Part shown: positions 31,684-40,163 of the stretch, in pieces | How positions within the stretch are numbered: position 1 is the first letter of the stretch | Layout: every line of letters starts with the position of its first letter | DNA from: an uncultured Prevotellaceae bacterium | GTDB lineage: Bacteria > Bacteroidota > Bacteroidia > Bacteroidales > Bacteroidaceae | Reading direction: 5' to 3' | Assembly: GCA_902800435.1 (NCBI GenBank) | Contig: CADCEQ010000019.1 | Span: 1-41,052 of the forward strand | DNA: 41,052 nt | Notes under the pieces: generated by a model | The model's input: only the letters and a program-made list of their open reading frames with translations | Database searches by the model: none | What the model was told of the DNA's origin: nothing | Program-made: the position numbers and the translations under genes

Positions 31684-32715
31684 ATGAAAAAAACACTAAT
31701 GTTATACGAGACCATCAAGAAGGTTGGAATGATTGCTTTGGGCATAATATTCGTCAGTTGTCAGACAGCACCAAGGGTTATTGCGGATTTGGCAGAGACA
31801 TTGCCTTCACGTTCTGCTGATTCTGTTATGGTATTCAAAACTACTGAAGACGTACCTGCCTCGGCACGTAAAATAGGTACGGTAAAAGTGAAAGACGGAG
31901 GATTGACACCCACAAAGGACTGCCTTTTCACCAATATGCTGGCGTTGGCCGTAAAGAAAACCGCAGAAAGCGGGGGCAACGGATTTCATATAGATGAGCA
32001 TAAGTATCCCGGCTTTCACGGAAGCACGTGCCATAGGGTTAATGGAACGATGTACCTCCTGCCAGACAGCTTCATAACTTCTGACACAAGGGCGGCCCTG
32101 AATAATCTGGAGTTGTTTGAAGAAGACGTCGTACAGGAGAGAGCCAGCAGGATGATAACCGATAAACGAGACAAGCGACTAAACAATCCCAAGGACATAT
32201 TTAAATTGAGTGCTGGTCCTTCCTGGATTACCTCAGAAATAGAGACTTACAACCGAACGTATAAATCAAAGTGCGGGCTTGGACTCAATGCAGAATTTCA
32301 GCATATCTGGGGTAGCGGATTAGGCATCGGCATCAATTACCTTTATTTTGGAACATCATTCGACGAAGGATTCGACATGAGCATGCACTACATCGGACCG
32401 AGTATCATTTTAAGTCTCATGTTAGGCGAAAGGTGGCGATATGAAGCTTCTTTAGGTGTTGGCTTGTCTTATTATGCGGAGAGTGTCACTGGTAACTACC
32501 GTGGACTTTCCTACACTGCCTCTGGCTCGGAGAGCAAAGTCAGTCCGCGATTTGGTTTGGGCATAGAATATATGCTAACAAAGAAAGTCGGCTTAGGATT
32601 TCAATTCAGTTGGCTTACTATGACACTTAAAGAGCCTGAAGGATACGATAGCAAATACGACTTCTACGGCATCAAAAGGATTGACCCGCATATAGGTCTC
32701 CGTGTCTATTTATAA
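31684..32715 (+). CDS. outer-membrane beta-barrel lipoprotein
   Basis: 343 aa. The N-terminal signal ends in a lipobox, IIFVSCQT (cysteine around residue 27), so it should be lipidated and processed by signal peptidase II. A globular part (about 30-165) includes DVPASARKIGTVKVKDGG, reminiscent of small stress-response lipoprotein domains. From about 175 (FKLSAGPSWITSEI) alternating beta strands with glycines and aromatics (LGIGINYLYFG; LGVGLSYYAES; VGLGFQFSW) form a small barrel ending in IGLRVYL, a typical C-terminal strand. No named family. It lies in AT-rich accessory DNA, downstream of the DUF4160/2442 pair. Confidence 0.8.
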   Translation: MKKTLMLYETIKKVGMIALGIIFVSCQTAPRVIADLAETLPSRSADSVMVFKTTEDVPASARKIGTVKVKDGGLTPTKDCLFTNMLALAVKKTAESGGNGFHIDEHKYPGFHGSTCHRVNGTMYLLPDSFITSDTRAALNNLELFEEDVVQERASRMITDKRDKRLNNPKDIFKLSAGPSWITSEIETYNRTYKSKCGLGLNAEFQHIWGSGLGIGINYLYFGTSFDEGFDMSMHYIGPSIILSLMLGERWRYEASLGVGLSYYAESVTGNYRGLSYTASGSESKVSPRFGLGIEYMLTKKVGLGFQFSWLTMTLKEPEGYDSKYDFYGIKRIDPHIGLRVYL

Positions 32716-32761
32716 CCGAAACTCCTGTTTATAACCATATTCGCTGTTTAAAGACCTTTTC

Positions 32762-32898
32762 AGAAACAAATTATACTAATTGAATTTAATTTGGGCTCAC
32801 GCGCTGGGCGCTTGCGACGCTTCGTTTGCGAAGAATTTTCTAATTATTATAGTAAAATTCGTGAATAAAATAAAGAATAATTAGTATAATTCGTTTCT
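32762..32898. repeat. inverted-repeat element, 137 bp
   Basis: 20-bp terminal inverted repeats with a single mismatch: AGAAACAAATTATACTAATT at 32762-32781 and its near-complement at 32879-32898. The interior has a GC-rich patch (32791-32835, with GCGCTGGGCGC and a TTCG...CGAA hairpin) between AT-rich flanks. There is no coding capacity. It looks like a non-autonomous repeat element (MITE- or REP-like). No clear target duplication was identified. Confidence 0.6.
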
Positions 32899-32915
32899 TT
32901 GGTACATGGTTATAT

Positions 32916-32987
32916 TCAAGCATGGTGTCTCTCATAACCCTCGTAAATAAAGGGATTCTTCAACTGATAGGACTTCTTTTTTGCCAT
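32916..32987 (-). pseudogene. 5' remnant of a gene, possibly an AAA-type ATPase
   Basis: A 23-codon frame from an ATG at 32987 begins MAKKKSYQLKNPFIYEGYER and stops after HHA. The opening resembles N-termini of Bacteroidetes AAA ATPases that start with NPF-YEGYE followed by a cysteine-rich stretch; that family resemblance is from memory. It retains an intact promoter (33043-33074), and translation ends next to the inverted-repeat element at 32898. The most likely reading is a gene whose body was deleted, leaving promoter and first codons. A genuine small peptide is not excluded. Confidence 0.45.
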
Positions 32988-32998
32988 AATTGTCACTT

Positions 32999-33024
32999 CA
33001 CTTTTGGTGTCACACTTTTGGTGT
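32999..33024. repeat. paired 12-bp direct repeats in the remnant gene leader
   Basis: CACTTTTGGTGT occurs at 32999-33010 and again at 33013-33024, a 14-bp period. The placement between the -7 box and the start codon would suit an operator. Confidence 0.5.
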
Positions 33025-33042
33025 TATACTTCCAATGCGATG

Positions 33043-33074
33043 CAAAGGTAGTCATTATTCTCCAAACTTCCAAA
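33043..33074 (-). promoter_or_regulatory. intact promoter facing the truncated gene remnant
   Basis: Minus strand: TTTG at 33071-33074, a 20-nt spacer and TACCTTTG at 33043-33050, followed by CATC. It reads toward the 23-codon remnant at 32916-32987. Confidence 0.65.
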
Positions 33075-33111
33075 CTATTTTAGGCTTTTTTCCAACCAAT
33101 CCTATCCCTAA

Positions 33112-33273
33112 GAATATGGAGGCCGCAATGGCTTCCACATCCCTTATGTCAAGAAAACTTGCCTGAAAAAGCGTCATCGCGAAAGAGCAATCTGGGAGAA
33201 GGACTGGGTTGGGAAGGGCTTCTTTGTAAAGAAAACGGAGGTTGTTTGGACTATACCGGCACCTTTCGGGTAG
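33112..33273 (+). pseudogene. possible coding remnant without a start codon
   Basis: A stop-free stretch of 53 codons ends at TAG 33271-33273 and has no ATG. Its translation is basic (NGFHIPYVKK, KKRHRERAIWEKDW, GFFVKKTEVV) and looks more like protein than random sequence. I cannot assign it to a family. It may be the tail of a gene deleted at its 5' end, or chance. Confidence 0.25.
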
Positions 33274-33323
33274 TTAGGTGGCGCCTTTCAGGGCGTAAGG
33301 TGCCGCCTTACTGACGGCAAAAA
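33258..33323. repeat. imperfect 22-nt tandem repeat
   Basis: Three consecutive 22-nt units start at 33258 (GGCACCTTTC...), 33280 (GGCGCCTTTC...) and 33302 (GCCGCCTTAC...). They also give overlapping hairpins such as GGCACCTT/AAGGTGCC and GTAAGG/CCTTAC. Non-coding, immediately before the strong terminator. Confidence 0.5.
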
Positions 33324-33354
33324 GGCCTGTTTTCGAGTGAAAAACAGGCCTTTT
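33320..33354. terminator. bidirectional terminator downstream of the BspA-like gene
   Basis: Perfect 14-bp stem AAAAGGCCTGTTTT (33320-33333) / AAAACAGGCCTTTT (33341-33354), 7-nt loop, T runs on both strands. On the minus strand it is about 150 bp after the stop at 33506. Confidence 0.8.
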
Positions 33355-33505
33355 CTGCCGATTTTAAGCGATTTTCTGGGCTTTTCCGAGGGCGCAATTT
33401 TACAAGCATCAGAGCGTCAGATGATTACAAAATCGGGCATAACTCCGGTATTCTGCAGCCACTCGCCCGTTGCTGACTTCCGCAAGAGTTATGAGCATCG
33501 GTTTG
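33355..33505. other. 3' untranslated region of the BspA-like gene
   Basis: Between the BspA-like stop and its terminator I see no gene, repeat or motif that I can support. Open frames on the plus strand here are weak and run antisense into the BspA gene. Confidence 0.5.
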
Positions 33506-36013
33506 TCAATATTTATACACCTTACGCCCGTTTACGATATTCAGTCCCTTCCGCAAAGAATTGATGCGCTGGCCTTGGAGGTTGTAGATACTTCCACTCT
33601 TGAATTTTTCAATTCTTACATTTTCCTCAATCCCCGTCGCCTGCGTCTCAAACTGCCCAGTGAACGACTCGTTGCTGTTCTCAACCGTCACGGTGTAGCG
33701 GCCTTTGGCGTAGGCAGAGATGTCGATGTTAAGGCCGACGATGTTACCTGCGTTGACGGTCTTCTCATAGACGGTTTTGCCCGCCTCGTCGGTGATGCTT
33801 ACCTGATAGGCTTCATCGAGCGCATTGAGATTGAGGCCCAACTGCTGGCTGCTGTACTCACCATACAGCGACTTCGCTTCTGCCTCTCTCGCCGTCCTCG
33901 ACTTCGGCTTTATCTTGATGGTATGTGTGAAGTCGATACGGTCTTTTCGGGCACCAACAACCTCCTCAGGCGTAGCCCCGTCCTCATATTCGCCGTTGAG
34001 ATAGATGACTTCATCGCCAACGGTACATGACATCAGGAACGGCCCACGACCTTCTTCCCCATAATAAAGATTGATTGTCGGACCATCAATACCTCCGACA
34101 CCTTCCAGCCAAGTGGTACAGTAAAAGGGATCTCTATCTGTACACCACATAACATCTCTATAAACACCTTTAAAGCCTTCTAAACCTCCTGTCTGCTTTG
34201 GCCCTATCACATAGGGATAATAATTATCAATCAGCAAAGTGTCATTGGCATTGAGGGAGAAGTCGTACATCATCCTAAACTGTTTACTTGTCGCGTTATA
34301 AAAGTACACTTTCTTGTCTTCTTCGTACCATGCTCCAACTTTTCTTAAAAGAGGGTATTTTACAATTACAGCATAATCAGGATGATTGTGGTTGACATAT
34401 CGCTGGCACATCATTTGCTTAAAGGTCTTTCCGTCGATGATCGTGTCACCGTCGAAATAATAATACTCAACCATCTTCACAATACTATCCGAAATTCCTG
34501 TTGTGCTTCCTACCTTCCACACTTTACCGTCTTCGACGAATAGGCGGTAATCATCCTTAGGAGTAGTTAATGCATTAAAATTTTCGGCTGAGAAGATACA
34601 GACATCGCCGTCGTAGCAGCCAACAAAGCGTGAAGAGGAACCATTGTCTATTATGTTCTCAAACTCATACAGACCAGAAGAGCAACCAACCCCATCTACT
34701 GCATACCGTAGCGGCCACGTCGGGTGTTGGGCATCGCTAAGACCTATAAAGCGTTTGTCCACGTCACCTACCTTGACGGTACCTTCCACACTTACAATAA
34801 GGTCACGGGTCCAAAAGGCCCCCATATCGCAATGGCTGTCCTTTGCTACGTTGAAATCATAAAGCATCACCCACTGCTCCGTGGGGAATTGTGCACAAAA
34901 TGCTGGTTCATCCTTGAGCGCGTAGACCATCACACGACCGTCATCCTCGTAGCCGTAGCCATAGAGACCTGTACCGTTGAATCCGTCATAGACGATTTTC
35001 TTACACTGACGTCCATCGAAAAGCTCGTTACCTTCCACCCGCAGCCAATAGTTGTATGTCACGCGTCCCAAGCTTTGATAGTCACCGTTCAATTTCTGCT
35101 CTTCCGTTAGGCTCTCCCAATCAGTCTCGCTATATTCATACTTCCAGCTGCGTCCGTCACAAAGTATGGAAGCATCCCGAGCCAGCAATGCTACGATTTC
35201 CTTGAAATTTTTCCAAGGCTCAACGGCTTGGTATGCGCTGACGGATGCTGCAGGCACGTGGAGAGTGGCAACACCAATGGTAGATTTGTCAAACGTTAAT
35301 TGTGCTGTGTAAGGGACTTCCTCTGCGTAATAAAACACATCTGACAATTTAGTACATTCTAAGAAAGCCGCCCAAAGAATCTCTTTCACCCCGCTACCAA
35401 TGCTAAGTGATGTAAGATTTTTGCAGAGAGCGAAAGCATATACACCTATGCTTGTCACGCTGTTGGGAATGACGATTGACTCCAAGCTGATACACTCAGC
35501 AAATGCCTCGTCGCCAATGGAGGTCACCCCCTCTGGTATATCAATACTCGTAAGGTTTGTACAATTAAAGAATGTTTCCCCTTCTATTTTTGACAATTTA
35601 TTAGATAACCTTACGGATTCCAAGTCAGCGCATCCATTAAAAGCACCTATGCCGACGGCCTTGACACTGTTTGGTATGACAACGCTGGTAATGGCAGCTT
35701 GTTCAAAAGCATAGGCTTCAATACGTACAACTGCATATCCGTTAGCTACTTCTGGAATGGTGATGTCCCCTGAAAGATGACTCCCGCTGACTCTATGAAC
35801 TCTGTTGGCACGGGCAGTGGGAATAGGGCAATTATATTTCTCTCCGACCATACAGGTTTTCTCTGCTTCACTGATGATGGTGTAAGTCAAGTTAACACCT
35901 TCCACCGTCTTCTCTGTAAACGTATCGCCGTCATTTCCCCACACTGGTAAAGTCATTAGTAATACGACCAACGAAGTAATTGTTCTTGTTATGTTAAATA
36001 ATGTACGTTTCAT
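33506..36013 (-). CDS. BspA-type leucine-rich repeat surface protein, full length
   Basis: 835 aa. Signal peptide at residues 1-26 (ending LPVWG). About residues 90-270 are LRR_5/BspA repeats of the form 'LTSIDIPEGVTSIGDEAFAEC' (roughly five units), followed by the usual VPAASVSAYQAVEPWKNFKEI cap. Two related beta modules follow, each beginning with a '(F)ExGxxWK' unit and containing YYFDGDTIIDGKTFKQMMCQRY in the second. A DUF3244-like beta-sandwich (YQVSITDEAGKTVYEKTV ... GRYTVTVENSNESFTGQFE) and the tail IYNLQGQRI...GLNIVNGRKVYKY end the protein. BspA proteins mediate adhesion to host proteins and other bacteria. A truncated paralogue lies immediately upstream in the same direction. Confidence 0.9.
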   Translation of the reverse strand: MKRTLFNITRTITSLVVLLMTLPVWGNDGDTFTEKTVEGVNLTYTIISEAEKTCMVGEKYNCPIPTARANRVHRVSGSHLSGDITIPEVANGYAVVRIEAYAFEQAAITSVVIPNSVKAVGIGAFNGCADLESVRLSNKLSKIEGETFFNCTNLTSIDIPEGVTSIGDEAFAECISLESIVIPNSVTSIGVYAFALCKNLTSLSIGSGVKEILWAAFLECTKLSDVFYYAEEVPYTAQLTFDKSTIGVATLHVPAASVSAYQAVEPWKNFKEIVALLARDASILCDGRSWKYEYSETDWESLTEEQKLNGDYQSLGRVTYNYWLRVEGNELFDGRQCKKIVYDGFNGTGLYGYGYEDDGRVMVYALKDEPAFCAQFPTEQWVMLYDFNVAKDSHCDMGAFWTRDLIVSVEGTVKVGDVDKRFIGLSDAQHPTWPLRYAVDGVGCSSGLYEFENIIDNGSSSRFVGCYDGDVCIFSAENFNALTTPKDDYRLFVEDGKVWKVGSTTGISDSIVKMVEYYYFDGDTIIDGKTFKQMMCQRYVNHNHPDYAVIVKYPLLRKVGAWYEEDKKVYFYNATSKQFRMMYDFSLNANDTLLIDNYYPYVIGPKQTGGLEGFKGVYRDVMWCTDRDPFYCTTWLEGVGGIDGPTINLYYGEEGRGPFLMSCTVGDEVIYLNGEYEDGATPEEVVGARKDRIDFTHTIKIKPKSRTAREAEAKSLYGEYSSQQLGLNLNALDEAYQVSITDEAGKTVYEKTVNAGNIVGLNIDISAYAKGRYTVTVENSNESFTGQFETQATGIEENVRIEKFKSGSIYNLQGQRINSLRKGLNIVNGRKVYKY

Positions 36014-36044
36014 ATCTGTCTGCTTTTTTGTTATTTCGTCAAAC

Positions 36045-38438
36045 TCATTTCACAAACATCTTTCTTCCATCAACGATATTCAGCCCCTTCCGCAAAGCAT
36101 TGATGCGTTGACCTTGCAGGTTGTAAATACTTCCACTCTTGAATTTTTCAATTCTTACATTTTCCTCTATTCCCGTCGTCTGCGTCTCAAACTGCCCAGT
36201 GAACGACTCATTGCTGTTCTCCACGGTGACTGTGTAGCGGCCTTTAATGTAGGCAGAGATGTCGATGTTGAGGCCCACGATGCTGCCTGCGTTGACGGTC
36301 TTCTCGTAGACGGCCTTGCCCGCCTCGTCGGTGATGCTTACCTGATAGGCTTCATCAAGCGCATTGAAATTGATGCCCAACAGCTGACTGTTGTACTCAC
36401 CATAGAGCGACTTCGCCTCTGCCTCTCTCGCCGTCCTCGACTTCGGCTTTATCTTGATGGTATGCGTGAAGTCGATACGGTCTTTTCGGGCTCCAACAAC
36501 CTCCTCAGGCGTAGCCCCGTCCTCGTATGCGTCGTTAAGGTAGATGACTTCATCGCCAACGGTGCAGGACATCAAGAAATCCTTATACAATTCTTCCCCA
36601 ATGTAGACACAATATATCGGGCCGGCGATATTTCCTACGCCTTCCATCCAAGTGGAAATATTGTAGTTTAATAGTTCTCCCTCGTAAGTCATCATGACAT
36701 CTCTATAAATGCCCTTAAAGCCTTTTATTCCCCCTGTCTTCCTGGGACTTATAATATAAGGTGGATGATCTTCATATATCTGCAGGGTGTCGTTGGCATC
36801 GGCGGAGAAGTCGTACCACAACCTAAACTGTTTGTCTCTTGCATAGTAGCGGTACACTTTCTGGTCCTCTTCGTACCATGCACCCACTTTCGTCAGGGAA
36901 GGTGCTGTATCTGAGAAATCCGAACCAACATACCTCTGGCACATCATCTGCTTGCAGGTCTTTCCGCCGATGATGGTGTCGCCATCGAAGTAGTAATAGT
37001 CAACCACCTGAACAGGATTACCCAAAACAGTCGGAATGGTTCCCACCTTCCATACCTTACCATCCTCGATGAACGGACGGTAGGCAATGCCTAAATCGAA
37101 ATCATCATCAGAGGAAAGGTCTGGTACTGCCGATGCAAATTCTCCACTTTCAAATATTTCATTCGCACATTTCAATGGGCTTTTCTCACTTTCGGGAGTA
37201 ACATGCAAAATATACCACAATGGCATAAAACTATCATTCCCAACAATTTTGAGTCTATACTTCTCTGCATAGGAAGCGAGCAAGCTTGCATCCTCTTCCT
37301 TCTTGAGTTTTACATTTAGGTACGGAGTCTCAAAGACCTCCGTCTTGTCCTCCGTATAATAACTTGAAGTCAGAACCACAGACTTTGCGTCTTCTTTCCA
37401 GAAGTCTTGTGAGGTCAACCTCTCAAAGTCCGACCGAGGAATAATAAAGCTGTCGAAGACCCCGTCTTTAATCGTACTTAGAACCGGGAGATTTGCACGA
37501 ATTCTTTTGCATACGCCATCATACTCTTTAGGAATGCTGACAACGACCTTGTTCTCATTCAGGGTTAAAGGAATCTTATTACCTTTGTAGTAATAGTAGG
37601 CCATCTGTGTCTCGATTGAGGGTATTGTGCCTAAAGTCTGGAAATCATGATTCGTAAAGAGAGTGTCCTCTCCTAATTTGCAAGAGGAGAAACAATAGGA
37701 ATTACCAGTCAATAGGCAATTTACCGTGAGACCATACATTCCACCAATTCCCTCAACCCACCAGTTAGGCCATCCTTTCATGTCATTTGATCGAACGTCC
37801 AAGGCACGGAAGGCCCGACTGCCTACCACAATGGTATCCACAGAGACAACCGTTGCCCATGCATTAGGGTCTGAACCATTGTTGTCATCATATAGCTGGA
37901 AAGCATCACCCACATTCAATCCGAAGTCGTAAATCAGTTTTTCGCCCGAATAGTGGGGATAAGTTGCATAAACCTTACGCCCCTCTTCACGTATGGCACA
38001 GTCTACACGTCCAGTTGTCACATCGACAATTTTCTTATAGCTCTTATCGTCGACAACCGTGTCGCCGCTTACCATAAGGGATTCATAGAAATCTTTCCCT
38101 GTCATATCATTATAGTAGTGGTATGTCCACACTTTACCTTCTTCGACGAATGGGCGGTAATCATCCTGAACTGCCATTTCTACAATCTCTTTAAAAACCA
38201 TCCATCCTTTTGCTGACTTATATTTTTCTATGGTTCCTTTGGGAACATAGAGTATAGCGGCTGACGTGCTTCCAGAGAAAGCATTTTCTGAAATCTCAAA
38301 TGGCTCACCGATAAAAGACCTGACCGTTTTCAGCTGCTTACAGTCCCTAAAAGCACCTTCACCTATTTCCTCCACCGTTTCAGGAATATCGATGGAACTA
38401 AGTGATGAACAGTTCTCGTATATATTAAATACTGATAA
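36045..38438 (-). pseudogene. BspA-like surface protein gene lacking its 5' end
   Basis: The frame is open from 38438 to 36045. The only reasonable start is a GTG at 38375 (776 aa), which falls in the middle of a leucine-rich repeat (LSSIDIPETVEEIGEGAFRDCKQL). The in-frame codons upstream of the GTG still encode that repeat, then a stop at 38439-38441 is reached. The signal peptide and earlier repeats are missing, so export is unlikely and the gene is probably dead or awaiting recombination. The remainder holds two 'ExGKVW' beta modules, a unique central region (residues about 250-410), the DUF3244-like domain and the IYNLQGQRI...GRKMFVK tail. The last 170-340 residues are closely similar to the intact paralogue 31 bp downstream. 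Confidence 0.8.
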
Positions 38439-38739
38439 TCAATAACTTATACGTTAAACGGTAGAAAAGTGGATTTGGGGTTGGGAAATGTAGAAAATAA
38501 GGGAGTAGATTTAACGTATTTAACCTTTGTTTGGAGTCCGCGAGTTCAACCGGTAGCAGCAGTCCTATATTGGTTGAAAGATCATAACGATTATTGTAAA
38601 CCCCTGTCACATCTTAGCGATGTGGCGGGGCATTACCTTACTAACAATACTATTTACCTTCTCAAAATACTACTAACCTAATATAACCTTGTTCTGACAG
38701 AACTTCAGAAGTCTCCCTCAATTTATAAGTTTCATTCCT
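38439..38739. other. 300-bp non-coding junction region
   Basis: Lies between the truncated BspA-like gene and the phosphatase. It is AT-rich and has no convincing gene; short frames on both strands look random. It contains the hairpin at 38597-38637. No transposase, tRNA or integrase remnant could be recognised. Confidence 0.5.
38597..38637. repeat. strong hairpin with a bulged stem in the junction region
   Basis: CCCCTG(T)CACATC pairs with GATGTG(G)CGGGG around a TTAGC loop, with one bulged T. The flanking GTAA/TTAC extends the stem to about 16 bp. There is no T run, so it is not an ordinary terminator. Possibly the folded end of a mobile or recombination element. Confidence 0.45.
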
Positions 38740-40134
38740 TTATTTCACAATGCTTTTCGCTTCCCCGACGATGTTCACGCCGCGCTGTGGGGTGTCGAGA
38801 CGCTGGCCTTGCAGATTGTAGATGGTGGCTGATGGGGAGATGGGCTGGCTGACGGCACGGACAGTGGTCGGCGCGTCCTCGATGGCATCATACTCGGCCA
38901 TCGTCTCGGCCATGCGGGCATCGAGGTCAGCGAGGCGGTAGAGACCGTCGGCGTTGGCGGTCAGTCCTTCAATGGTAACGGGCAGCACCATCGGCGGCAC
39001 GTCAGTCGAGAGCAGCGTACGACCCTGCAACTGATAGACCGACTGATAGACCAGGTTCACGGCCACGTAGTCCTCCGAGCCGTCGTTCCACTTCTCGAAT
39101 ACCAGTTTCGAGCCGATAGGGGTATGCAGTTCCAGCGCCTGCTCCGTCTCAGGGAACTGGAACCTCAGGGCAGCTCCGATGCTGGCGAGGTTGGAGTCAT
39201 GGCCGCATAGGAACACGAACTTGCGGTCGCTGCGATCCAGTTCCTCGCGGATGCGGCTCACCAGCGGATAGGCCAAGTTGACAGCAGCACTGTGGGTGGT
39301 GAAGAGCAGGCCGTCGTAGACCTCCTTCACTGCGCAGATGTCGCGCCACTGCTCCATAGTCAGCGCATGGCCGAAAGCAGAGAAGTCCTCGCTCTCGTAG
39401 CACTGTAGCACCATGGCGTCGGCCACGCTGTTGGCCAGTTTGTAGCCACCCGTCATTTTCGGCTCGTCACCCTTCTCAATCTTGAATTGGGTATCGTCAT
39501 ACCAGAAATGCAACGTATCGTTTTTGGCGGCAGGCGACTGTGCCATGTCGAGCACCTGTTCCATCAGTGTCAGCGTGGGCTGTACGCTGGTCATCCACGC
39601 CTGAGGCCCGCCATTCTTCTCCTGTATCTCATCGAGCACCTGCTGGCGGTACGCATCGTTCATCTTCGTAAACTGCGGCGTGAACACGGGATCCATCTTG
39701 TCTTCCTCGAACTTGTGCGTAATCTCTACATTGGCAAAGGGCAGGAAACCGGCAGAGAAATACTTGGCTGTTGCGAACGTGCGCTGGCGGGAGTTGGCAT
39801 AGAACAACACCTCATCGCCCTCAGGGCGGTAATTGTCGGGCAACAACCCTGTGTCAACCACCCATTTGCGGAAGAACTGTCCCATTTCTGTTTCCAATAC
39901 GCCACCACGCAACGACAACTGGCTGCCTGGCGATGACCACTGGAACCACTCATGCGGCGTCACCCGCTGATAGTCGGCACCCGACGCCAGTGGCGAGCGG
40001 ATGTTGTGGCGGCTCATCACCACCACCTCCTTTAGTTCATATCGTGCCCGGAAGTCATCCGAACGTTTCGTCTGCGCCTGAGCACTCACTGCAGCCATTA
40101 TGGCGGCTGCGGCCATCACAAAATACTTTTTCAT
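38740..40134 (-). CDS. secreted histidine-type acid phosphatase (AppA/phytase-like branch)
   Basis: 464 aa. Signal peptide MKKYFVMAAAAIMAAVSAQA. The catalytic motif is SRHNIRSPL with R42 and nucleophile H43; the usual glycine of RHGxRxP is replaced by asparagine. The proton-donor motif is GHDSN with H312 and D313. Middle parts (FYANSRQRTFATAKYFSAGF) fit the histidine acid phosphatase fold. Family members hydrolyse phosphate esters such as phytate or glucose-1-phosphate in the periplasm; the substrate is not assignable. A C-terminal extension (from about 385) contains beta-rich sequence and ends in the IYNLQGQRL...GVNIV tail shared with other secreted proteins in this window. It lies 29 bp after the DUF4421 gene. 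Confidence 0.9.
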   Translation of the reverse strand: MKKYFVMAAAAIMAAVSAQAQTKRSDDFRARYELKEVVVMSRHNIRSPLASGADYQRVTPHEWFQWSSPGSQLSLRGGVLETEMGQFFRKWVVDTGLLPDNYRPEGDEVLFYANSRQRTFATAKYFSAGFLPFANVEITHKFEEDKMDPVFTPQFTKMNDAYRQQVLDEIQEKNGGPQAWMTSVQPTLTLMEQVLDMAQSPAAKNDTLHFWYDDTQFKIEKGDEPKMTGGYKLANSVADAMVLQCYESEDFSAFGHALTMEQWRDICAVKEVYDGLLFTTHSAAVNLAYPLVSRIREELDRSDRKFVFLCGHDSNLASIGAALRFQFPETEQALELHTPIGSKLVFEKWNDGSEDYVAVNLVYQSVYQLQGRTLLSTDVPPMVLPVTIEGLTANADGLYRLADLDARMAETMAEYDAIEDAPTTVRAVSQPISPSATIYNLQGQRLDTPQRGVNIVGEAKSIVK

Positions 40135-40163
40135 TGCTCGTTTCTATTTATATGTGTAATTCT

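Noticed and set aside
33470..34030. 186-codon plus-strand frame, with a similar one at 35991-36671
   Set aside because: Both are antisense to the duplicated 3' ends of the BspA-like genes, which explains why the two look alike.
38535..38560. tRNA-like T-arm sequence (GAGTTCAACCGG)
   Set aside because: The bases do not fit the tRNA T-loop consensus, and no matching acceptor, D or anticodon arms were found.
38425..38610. 61-codon minus-strand frame in the junction region
   Set aside because: Low-complexity leucine-rich translation with no start context or family resemblance.
38597..38637. Hairpin as an integron attC site
   Set aside because: The RYYYAAC/GTTRRRY core boxes are not in the right places, and there is no integron integrase or cassette array in the window.
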